NCBI GenBank assembly: GCA_044866075.1 | Contig: JBIOTQ010000015.1 | Coordinates: 1 to 28,507, forward strand | Length of the DNA stretch: 28,507 bases | Source: JBASRP01 sp044866075 | Lineage (GTDB): Bacteria > Actinomycetota > AC-67 | Direction: 5' to 3' | In this document: in pieces, positions 22,419-28,507 of the stretch | Layout of the letters: each line of letters begins with the position of its first letter | How positions within the stretch are numbered: the stretch's first letter is position 1 | Program-made: the position numbers and the translations under genes | The notes under the pieces: model-generated | What the model saw: the letters and a program-made list of their open reading frames with translations, nothing else | The model's database searches: none | Told to the model about the DNA's origin: nothing

Positions 22419-24515
22419 TCACGGACAGAAGATCAAGCACCGCCGCGGCGTTTCCTCCGGGTCGGGGCTCGGCATCGGCTCTTCGCTCGGTTCCAGAGAC
22501 GGCGAGGGCGACGGGTTCGGCGACGCTTCCGGATCGGCGCCGGATCGCCGGGCCGACCTCTCGTTGGAGGTCCCCTTGTCGAACTCATACTTATCCAGCA
22601 TCGCCGTGAGCGTCCGCTTGAAGATCTGGGCGGGGAACGAGTTGCCGGTCACCCTGATGCCGTGGACGTGGTTCATCGGCCGGTTCGAGCGGTGCCCGAC
22701 CCAGACGGCGATCGCGTAGCCGCGAGCGAACCCGACGAACCAGGCGTCGCGATGGTCTTCGGTCGTCCCGGTCTTGCCGTACACGTCGACGCCGCGCATG
22801 CGAACCGTGTAACCGGTTCCACGCCTCACGACCGCGCCGAGGGCTTCCCGCACGTCGGCGGCGACGTCCTCGGAGATCGCACGCTTCGCCTTCCTCTCAT
22901 GGTCGCCGTAAACGAGGTCGCCCTTCCCGTCTTTCACCCACGAGATGCCGGTCGGCGACAGATAGCGACCGTCGTTCGCGAACGTGGCGTAGGCGGACGC
23001 CATCTCGAGCGGCGTGACGCCGGAGGTTCCGAGGGCCAGCGAGGGGACCGCTGACAGGCTGCTCTCGATGCCGACATCGTGCGCGAGCTCGGCGACCCGG
23101 CGCGGGCCGACGTCGCGCATCAGTTGGGCGAAGACGGTGTTGACGCTGTTCGCCGTCGCGCTGCGCAGGCTCATCCAGCCGTGGCTTCGCCGGTCGAAGT
23201 TGCGGACCGGCCATACCTGACCGGACTTGAAGCGGACGCGCATCGACCCCGGCGCGCGGTAAGACTTGTTCAGACTGAACCCGTCGTCGAGCGCCGTGGC
23301 GAGCACGAATGGCTTGAACGCACTCCCGGCCTGCCGGTGCGCCCGCGTCGCGAGGTTGAAGTCGCCCGGATGAGGAGATCGCCCGCCGACCATCGCGCGA
23401 ACCTCACCCGTTGACACGTCTATCGCGACCACTGCCGCGTCTGGATCGCCGGGACGATCCAGGATGTCGGCCACGGCGTCCTCCGCTGCGGTCTGGACGT
23501 CGAGGTCGAGCGACGTCCGTACCTGCAAACCGCCCCGGTAGAGGACGTCGTCCCCGAAGCGCCGCTTGATCTCGGAGCGAACCCAGTCGACGAAGAGGGG
23601 CGACTTCACCGGCGCCCGGCGCACCTTCGCCAGCTTGATGCGCTCGTTCATGGCGGCGTCGCGCTGCGCTGCCGTGATCTTGTGCTGCTCGAACATCCGC
23701 AGGAGGGCGTAGTCGCGCCGGGCCCGCGCGGCCTCCTTGTTGACGCGCGGCGAGAACGCCTCGGGCGCGGCGGTTATGCCGGCCAGGAGCGCCGCCTCCG
23801 AGAGCTTGATCCGGGAAACCCCGTGCCCGAAGTAGATCTTAGAGGCCGCCTCGACGCCGTAGGCGCCGCTCCCCAAGTAGATGGAATTCAGGTAGGCCTC
23901 GAGGATCGCCTTCTTCGCGTAGCGCCTTTCGAGCCGGATCGCGGTGACGGCCTCGCTCAGCTTCGTCCACAGGTTGCGCCTCCCGCCGACCCGCTGGTTC
24001 TTGACGAGCTGCTGCGTGATCGTGCTGGCGCCTTCCCGCCGGCCGCGCGCGTTGGCGAACACCGCGCGTCCGATCGCGAGGGGATCGACGCCGACATGAC
24101 TCCAGAAGCGCGCGTCCTCGACCGCGATGAACGCGTCCTGGAGCATCTTCGGCACCGTGTCGAGGGGGACGACCACACGGTTCTCCTCGGCTCTGATCTG
24201 CCCGAGCGCCTTGCCGTCGTGGTCGAAGAGGAACGCGGTCTGCAGCGGCGGCGTGGCGTCCAGCGAGGCCGGCCCGTAGTAGACGACGCCGACGCCGCTC
24301 GTGAGCAGGATGGCCATCACGACCAGCGCGATGTGCCATCGCCGCATACGGCTGATCGATCTGACGCGCTTGGGGAAGACGCGGAATGCCTCGCGGAGAC
24401 GTTCTTCGGCCCGCAAAGACGGAGACGGATAGCGCGGGAGGCCGTCGATCCCGTCTGCGGTTGTGACGCTCGCGGAAGGATCCGCGAGAGCGCGCCCGAG
24501 AGACCGGTCGACCAT
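22419..24515 (-). CDS. Class A penicillin-binding protein (PBP1A-like transglycosylase/transpeptidase)
   Basis: 698 aa, bifunctional peptidoglycan synthase anchored by one helix (about residues 60-80). The glycosyltransferase domain has the catalytic Glu133 in EDARFWSHVG, then GASTITQQLVKN and EAYLNSIYLGSGAYGVEAAS. The transpeptidase domain has all three motifs: SAFK (S398), SVN (S457) and KTGTTE (K581). The C-terminal tail is Pro/Ser/Glu-rich low complexity and ends with CLIFCP. ATG 24515 is chosen because GGGAGG lies 9 bases upstream; a TTG eight codons earlier overlaps that site. It converges on CAP2 and diverges from the TIM-barrel gene. The long cytoplasmic N-terminus of about 60 residues is typical of actinobacterial members. 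Confidence 0.95.
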   Translation of the reverse strand: MVDRSLGRALADPSASVTTADGIDGLPRYPSPSLRAEERLREAFRVFPKRVRSISRMRRWHIALVVMAILLTSGVGVVYYGPASLDATPPLQTAFLFDHDGKALGQIRAEENRVVVPLDTVPKMLQDAFIAVEDARFWSHVGVDPLAIGRAVFANARGRREGASTITQQLVKNQRVGGRRNLWTKLSEAVTAIRLERRYAKKAILEAYLNSIYLGSGAYGVEAASKIYFGHGVSRIKLSEAALLAGITAAPEAFSPRVNKEAARARRDYALLRMFEQHKITAAQRDAAMNERIKLAKVRRAPVKSPLFVDWVRSEIKRRFGDDVLYRGGLQVRTSLDLDVQTAAEDAVADILDRPGDPDAAVVAIDVSTGEVRAMVGGRSPHPGDFNLATRAHRQAGSAFKPFVLATALDDGFSLNKSYRAPGSMRVRFKSGQVWPVRNFDRRSHGWMSLRSATANSVNTVFAQLMRDVGPRRVAELAHDVGIESSLSAVPSLALGTSGVTPLEMASAYATFANDGRYLSPTGISWVKDGKGDLVYGDHERKAKRAISEDVAADVREALGAVVRRGTGYTVRMRGVDVYGKTGTTEDHRDAWFVGFARGYAIAVWVGHRSNRPMNHVHGIRVTGNSFPAQIFKRTLTAMLDKYEFDKGTSNERSARRSGADPEASPNPSPSPSLEPSEEPMPSPDPEETPRRCLIFCP

Positions 24516-24670
24516 CGTCCGAATCCTCCCTTTCGCCAATCCTACGTACGACCAAACCTGAGGCCGAATCTGCGTCGCTCCGCCGCGTCCCGCACGCGTC
24601 TGACCAGGGACGCAGCAGATTCACGGGGCAAGTAGGATGGGTGCGAAGCCGCCTCCGACGGGAGACCTAC

Positions 24671-25471
24671 GTGAAGCCGCTCGCCCGCGTTGTCTGCGCG
24701 ACGGGGCCCTTCTACATGCTCCCGCTCGGACAGGTTTTCGAGGCGATCTCGAAGGCCGGGTTCACCGGCGCCGAGGTCATGGTGACGAGCGAGCGCGAGA
24801 GCCAGGACCCGGTTGCCCTCAAGGCTCTCGCCGAGGACTTCGGCGTCGGGGTGCGCGCGATCCACGCGCCGTTCCTCCTTCTGACGCGCCGCGTCTTCTC
24901 GACCGACCCCCTCGAAAAGATCAAGCGCTCGACCGAGCTGGCGCAGGAGGCCGGCGCGCCGTTGATCATCGTGCACCCGGCGTTCCAGTGGCAGCGCGGA
25001 TACCAGCGCTGGCTCCGTGCCGAGCTCGACGACTTCCAAGCGCGCGAAGACATCACGATCGCGATGGAGAACATGTTCCCGATCTGGATCCGGGGCCGCG
25101 GGCTGACGGTGCATCGCACGACCGGGATCGAAGACATGAAGCAGTTCGGTGCGGTCACACTCGACACGAGCCACGCGGCGGTCACCGGGATCGACATCAT
25201 CCGCGCCTACGAGGAGCTCCAGGACCGGATCGTGCACATCCACCTGTCCAACAACCTCGGCGTCGGCCGCGACAGCCACGCGCCCCTGAAACAAGGTGTC
25301 CTGCCGATCGCGTCGTTCCTCGAGCGGCTCGGGGCGACCGGCTATTCGGGGACGATCACGCTCGAGCTGGACATCCGGCCGTGGGCGTCGAACCCGGTCA
25401 AGCTCGCGGCCATGCTGCGCGAGAACCGCGAGTACTGTCTCGAGAAACTCGGGGCCCCCGCGGACGCCTGA
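24671..25471 (+). CDS. Sugar phosphate isomerase/epimerase-like TIM-barrel protein
   Basis: 266 aa, xylose-isomerase-like/AP-endonuclease-2 fold. Conserved metal-site segments are VRAIHAPFLL (His), LIIVHPAFQW (His), IAMENMFPIW (Glu), VTLDTSHAAVTG (Asp, His), IVHIHLSNN (His) and TITLELDIRP (Glu), in the order expected for a divalent-metal site at the barrel mouth. Such proteins isomerise sugars or act on abasic DNA; the length and motifs fit the IolE/epimerase group better. GTG 24671 is preferred over GTG 24641 because GGGAG lies 6 bases upstream. The response-regulator gene begins 6 bases after its stop. Confidence 0.88.
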   Translation: MKPLARVVCATGPFYMLPLGQVFEAISKAGFTGAEVMVTSERESQDPVALKALAEDFGVGVRAIHAPFLLLTRRVFSTDPLEKIKRSTELAQEAGAPLIIVHPAFQWQRGYQRWLRAELDDFQAREDITIAMENMFPIWIRGRGLTVHRTTGIEDMKQFGAVTLDTSHAAVTGIDIIRAYEELQDRIVHIHLSNNLGVGRDSHAPLKQGVLPIASFLERLGATGYSGTITLELDIRPWASNPVKLAAMLRENREYCLEKLGAPADA

Positions 25472-25477
25472 CCCACT

Positions 25478-25852
25478 ATGTCCATCCGCGTGATGGTGGT
25501 GGACGACACGGAACACGTTCGCGAGATGCTGGCGACCATGCTCGAGCTCGACGGCTTCGACGTCGTCGCGAAGCTGGACGGGGGTCAGGCAGCGATCGAC
25601 GCCGTCGGCGCCTCGGCTCCCAACGTGATCGTGATGGACTACAAGATGCCGCAGATGGACGGCATCACGGCCACCAAAGAGATCCGCAAGCTCGTTCCGG
25701 ACGTGCCGGTGATCCTGTACACCGCCTACCTCGACGACGATCTCGAAGCGCTCGCTCGCGAAGCCGGCGCCGCTCTGTGTCTCGGGAAGGTCGAAGGTTT
25801 GGAACAGCTGGAACGGCGTATCTCTGAGATGTGCATCGAACTGCTCAACTGA
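25478..25852 (+). CDS. Single-domain response regulator (CheY-like receiver)
   Basis: 124 aa, a receiver domain and nothing else. The acidic pocket is D9-D10, the phosphorylation site D54 in VIVMDYKMPQMDG, the switch Thr82 in ILYTAY, and K104 in CLGK. All are present, so it should accept phosphate from a histidine kinase. No kinase gene is in the window, so the partner lies elsewhere. It sits 6 bases after the TIM-barrel gene and 10 before the DJ-1 gene, suggesting an operon. With no output domain it must act by protein contact. Confidence 0.95.
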   Translation: MSIRVMVVDDTEHVREMLATMLELDGFDVVAKLDGGQAAIDAVGASAPNVIVMDYKMPQMDGITATKEIRKLVPDVPVILYTAYLDDDLEALAREAGAALCLGKVEGLEQLERRISEMCIELLN

Positions 25853-25862
25853 GGGAGACCCG

Positions 25863-26390
25863 ATGAAGCTTCAAGGCAAGAAGGTCGCGATCCTCTGCGG
25901 CCCCGATTACGAGGACATGGAACTCCAGTACCCGCTCTACCGCCTCAAGGAAGAGGGGGCCGACGTCGTCGTCGCCGGGATCGGCGCCGAGACGTACAAG
26001 GGCAAGAAGGGGTACCCGGTCACCGTCGACGCACAGATCACCGCACTCAAAGCGAAGGACTTCGACGCCGTGGTCATCCCCGGCGGCTACGCGCCCGACC
26101 ACATGCGCCGCTCCGAAGAGCTCCTCGCGTTCGTCCGCGAGATCCACGACCAAGGGAAGACGGTGGCCGCGATCTGCCACGCTCCCTGGGTCGCCGTCTC
26201 GGCCGGGATCCTGAAGGGCCGCCGGGTCACGTGCGTGCCCGCGATCAAGGACGACGTAATGAACGCCGGCGCCGACTACGTCGACGAATCCGTGGTGGTC
26301 GACGGCAACCTCGTCACCTCGCGTCGCCCCGACGACCTCCCGGTCTTCCTCCCCGCCGTCATCGACGCGATCGCCACCCAGGACCCCTGA
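25863..26390 (+). CDS. DJ-1/PfpI family protein
   Basis: 175 aa, class I glutamine-amidotransferase-like fold. The nucleophile elbow is AICHAPW (C105, H106), and the Glu that contacts it is E17 in DYEDMELQ. This matches the PfpI/YhbO group, described as proteases, glyoxalases or protein deglycases, where the true activity is debated. The start ATG 25863 has GGGAGA 5-10 bases upstream. It is the last gene before a terminator. Confidence 0.93.
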   Translation: MKLQGKKVAILCGPDYEDMELQYPLYRLKEEGADVVVAGIGAETYKGKKGYPVTVDAQITALKAKDFDAVVIPGGYAPDHMRRSEELLAFVREIHDQGKTVAAICHAPWVAVSAGILKGRRVTCVPAIKDDVMNAGADYVDESVVVDGNLVTSRRPDDLPVFLPAVIDAIATQDP

Positions 26391-26399
26391 GCAAAACAA

Positions 26400-26431
26400 G
26401 AAAGGCGAGCCGCGACCGAGACTCGCCTTTC
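26400..26431. terminator. Intrinsic terminator after the DJ-1 gene
   Basis: Perfect 10-bp stem GAAAGGCGAG / CTCGCCTTTC (26400-26409 with 26422-26431) with a 12-base loop, 9 bases after the DJ-1 stop. The arms supply A and T runs on both strands, so it may work in both directions. Confidence 0.75.
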
Positions 26432-26734
26432 AGGCTTCAAACTCTTCGATTGAGGTGATCGCGCAGTTGCCTGGTTCTTCATCCCTCGCGTCCCCGGAGG
26501 GCCGCTTCATCCTTCGAGCCGCAACACTTTTCGCGGCGCTATCACCAATGAGATAACTACGCGGGAGCCGGGAAGGTTCCTACGACCTTCCGGGCAGAAC
26601 GCAGGAACTTCCACAATCAGGCGGCTCGGGGCCTTCACGCCCTTCTACGTAATCCACAAGGAACCCTGCAGCGCTTTCCCTGGCAAGAGGAGGCGAGGGA
26701 ACGGAGGGGCCGGAAGCCTTCGCCGAAGACGGGG
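26432..26734. other. 300-base non-coding stretch with strong RNA structure
   Basis: No gene is supported here. The main content is a long imperfect stem: GAGCCG (26565-26570) pairs with CGGCTC (26622-26627), and GGAAGGTTCCT (26571-26581) with AGGAACTTCC (26603-26612) with one bulged base. A shorter, mutually exclusive hairpin GGAAGGT/ACCTTCC (26571-26577 with 26585-26591) uses the same 5' strand. An additional small stem GCCGC/GCGGC lies near 26519-26538. I could not match it to a known riboswitch. Confidence 0.4.
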
Positions 26735-26953
26735 ATGGCACGTCCGGAGCGCGACGGTCGCCGAATATGGCCCGTTCCGCCTACGCAGAAACCATCCGCA
26801 CGTCCCTTCCCCCCCGGAAGAAGGGCCCGTACCCTCGTATCGAGCGAGCTGGGGGGATTGCTGGCATTGCGACGAGGGACCGCGATCACATTGGTCGGAC
26901 TCCTGGTGGGGCTCCTCGTGGCCGTGGCACTCCAGCTCGTATTGAACAGATAA
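26735..26953 (+). CDS. Possible small single-helix membrane protein
   Basis: 72-residue frame. The first 45 residues are Arg/Pro-rich, and the end is one convincing membrane helix (about 50-70, TLVGLLVGLLVAVALQLVL) with a final Arg. The helix looks real, but the start ATG 26735 has no spaced ribosome binding site, and the N-terminal half may not be coding. It lies 91 bases upstream of the sigma-factor start on the same strand. Function unknown. Confidence 0.35.
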   Translation: MARPERDGRRIWPVPPTQKPSARPFPPGRRARTLVSSELGGLLALRRGTAITLVGLLVGLLVAVALQLVLNR

Positions 26954-27044
26954 GAGCGGCTTCTGCGTATTCCTAGAAGGAATGTCGTTGCGGAGAGCGG
27001 TCAACCAACAACTGGCACCGGCCGACGCTAATGAGGACGGTCTG

Positions 27045-27665
27045 ATGAAGGGACCCCTCGAAACGGTTGCCACCGACGCGCCTGCCCCCGTCCTTACCGG
27101 GGCCGTGGGCGAGGCAGACGTCGTCGCCCTCGTCGACCGCGCCCGGGACGGAGACCCCGACGCCTTCGCCGCCCTCTACGACCGCTACGTCGAGCGCGTC
27201 TACCGATTCGTTCTCTACCGGGTCCATGGGGACAGCGCCCTGGCCGAAGACGTGACATCGGAGGTCTTCCTCCGGGCGCTGCGCAAGATCAAGGGCTTCA
27301 CCTGGCAGGGACGCGACGTCGGGGCCTGGTTCCTGACGATCGCTCGGAACCTCGTCCTGGACCATTTCAAGTCGGGCCGGGCCCGGCTGGAGGTCCTCGG
27401 GATCGAGGCCCCCGCAGCCGCCGGCGATCGGATTATGGACGCGGAGGACGAGGCTCTGTCCCGCGTCTCGGCTCAAGACCTCTATAAGGCCATCGGCCAG
27501 CTCGGGACCGAACAGCAGGAGGTCATCTACTGGCGGTTCCTCCAGGGATACTCGGTGGCGGAAACCGCCGCAGCGATGGGCAAAAGTGACGGAGCAATCA
27601 AGGCATTGCAGTACAGAGCGGTCAAAGCGCTGTACAAGCTCGTGGTGGTTGGCGAGGATGCGTAG
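27045..27665 (+). CDS. ECF-type RNA polymerase sigma factor, BldN-like
   Basis: 206 aa. Region 2 covers about 38-110 (DPDAFAALYDRYVERVYRF, then AEDVTSEVFLRAL and FTWQGRDVGAWFLTIARNL), and region 4 about 145-200 (LGTEQQEVIYWRFLQGYSVAETAAAMGKSDGAIKALQYRAVKAL-type helix-turn-helix; key part SVAETAAAMGKS). The TWQGRD segment and the LQYRAVK recognition helix are close to what I recall of Streptomyces BldN. ATG 27045 is chosen because GAGGA lies 7 bases upstream; ATG 26982 would add 21 residues but has no spaced site. The membrane protein downstream is the likely anti-sigma or partner factor. Confidence 0.9.
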   Translation: MKGPLETVATDAPAPVLTGAVGEADVVALVDRARDGDPDAFAALYDRYVERVYRFVLYRVHGDSALAEDVTSEVFLRALRKIKGFTWQGRDVGAWFLTIARNLVLDHFKSGRARLEVLGIEAPAAAGDRIMDAEDEALSRVSAQDLYKAIGQLGTEQQEVIYWRFLQGYSVAETAAAMGKSDGAIKALQYRAVKALYKLVVVGEDA

Positions 27666-27749
27666 TCCGTTCGAACTACCCGAAAAACCACCCGTTGGGG
27701 CGACGTGTCCAACCCCGCCCGGGATTCGTTGCATTTGGTGGAGCGACCG

Positions 27750-28507
27750 ATGAAGGCGAACAGGGACGAACAGGCGTTCGCAGACCTCCTCGAGGGTCTG
27801 CGGGCAGACGCGCCCGGCGAGATGGACAAGCTGGCCCGGCTCGCGCAGGCGCTCGAGCACGCGCGTCCCACCACCGGCCCGTCACCGGCGTTCCGCAACC
27901 AGCTGCGCAACCGGGTCCTGGCCGAGGCCGCGCTGCGCCGCTCGTGGATCGATCGCGTCGCCGAACGGTGGACCGAGCGCAACAGGTCGCTGAAGCGGAA
28001 CTTCCGGTTCGTCTTCGCCACTGGGGTCGCCGCGCTGGTCCTCCTCACGAGCGGGGCGATGTTCGCGGTGGCCGATACCGCCGTTCCGGGCGACTGGGAT
28101 TACTGGGCGAAGCGCCTCCACGAGAACGCGCGGCTCCTCATCACGCGCGGGGCGGAGCAGCGCGCCTACCTTCAGATGGAACTCGCGCGCGAACGCTTCG
28201 ATGAGATCCGGGAGCTGAAGAATCGCGGGGTCGACGATGCGGCGCTCTACCGCATCGCCTTCAACGACATGGACGCGCGGACGCAAGACGCGACCGAACT
28301 GATAGTCGCCCTCTACCGCGACACGTCGCGCAAGCTTCCGCTGCAGCGCCTCACCAACTTCGCGAACGCGCAACGCAATGCGCTGGAGGTGATCGCCGAC
28401 AAGCTTCCGCCGGCCGTGCGTCCGTCTGCCAGCAGCTCGATCGAGCTCTTGCAGGCCGTGTCGCTGCGTCTGAGCGGGATCCAGGCGGGATGCCTCTGCC
28501 CCGCGAA
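27750..28507 (+). CDS. DUF5667-like membrane protein, probable anti-sigma partner (3' end outside window)
   Basis: At least 252 residues with no stop before the window ends. The cytoplasmic N-terminus (1-84, helical, Arg-rich) is followed by one helix (about 88-108). An outside domain begins PGDWDYWAKRLHENARLL and continues with long charged helices (LQMELARERFDEIRELK). This arrangement resembles DUF5667 proteins, in which a short cytoplasmic segment can hold a sigma factor, and RsbN that follows BldN in Streptomyces. ATG 27750 has GGTGGAG 7 bases upstream; GTG 27738 is an alternative. It follows the sigma gene by 84 bases. The role is inferred from position and layout. Confidence 0.78.
   Translation, partial: MKANRDEQAFADLLEGLRADAPGEMDKLARLAQALEHARPTTGPSPAFRNQLRNRVLAEAALRRSWIDRVAERWTERNRSLKRNFRFVFATGVAALVLLTSGAMFAVADTAVPGDWDYWAKRLHENARLLITRGAEQRAYLQMELARERFDEIRELKNRGVDDAALYRIAFNDMDARTQDATELIVALYRDTSRKLPLQRLTNFANAQRNALEVIADKLPPAVRPSASSSIELLQAVSLRLSGIQAGCLCPA

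Noticed and set aside
26645..27073. 142-codon minus-strand frame opposite the sigma-factor leader
   Set aside because: No ribosome site or domain; it overlaps the better supported sigma-factor start on the other strand.

Overview
The window is 28.5 kb of GC-rich, densely packed bacterial chromosome. It most likely comes from an uncultured actinomycete-grade member of Actinomycetota. Supporting signs are a rex-led haem operon with a fused CobA-HemD protein, a BldN-like ECF sigma factor paired with a DUF5667-like membrane partner, a menaquinol-type bc complex with a di-haem cytochrome c, many GTG starts, ATGA/GTGA overlaps, and promoters that appear to give leaderless mRNAs. I see no rRNA, tRNA, CRISPR array or transposase.

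Layout. (1) 1-3335, +: the end of a quinol:cytochrome c reductase operon, with cytochrome b C-terminal part, Tat-dependent Rieske protein, di-haem cytochrome c and an unknown three-helix membrane protein. (2) 3332-6874, -: hemB, an aldo/keto reductase, a tiny membrane protein and hemL; an MFS transporter diverges from hemB at 6910. (3) 8147-9524, -: a lower-GC AbiE-like nucleotidyltransferase toxin-antitoxin pair sits between hemB/MFS and the rest of the haem genes. A 16-bp perfect inverted repeat overlaps its promoter. (4) 9603-14715, -: rex, precorrin-2 dehydrogenase, hemA, hemC and cobA-hemD, controlled by a promoter that contains a Rex-type operator. (5) 15019-22354: a cyclic-di-GMP block. 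A GAF-EAL phosphodiesterase gene is followed by a GEMM-I (c-di-GMP-I) riboswitch and a secreted CAP/SCP protein gene (-). About 6 kb away a second GEMM-I riboswitch precedes a paralogous CAP gene (+). The two cassettes read outward and flank an operon for a FAD oxidoreductase, an acyl-CoA synthetase-like ligase, a membrane protein and a glutaredoxin-like protein. (6) 22419-28507: a class A penicillin-binding protein (-), then + strand genes for a sugar-isomerase-like TIM barrel, a single-domain response regulator and a DJ-1/PfpI protein. A terminator and a structured 600-bp gap lead to the sigma factor and its partner, which runs off the window.

How the parts fit. Respiration (bc complex), haem/sirohaem supply and redox sensing (Rex) are co-located, so NADH/NAD+ balance probably sets haem-precursor output. 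The c-di-GMP block contains an enzyme that degrades the messenger and two RNA sensors that read it, each wired to an exported CAP protein with a conserved C-terminal tail. In the first copy the closing P1 helix of the riboswitch uses the ribosome binding site itself, which predicts that c-di-GMP turns translation off. This riboswitch-CAP wiring is the most interesting content of the window.
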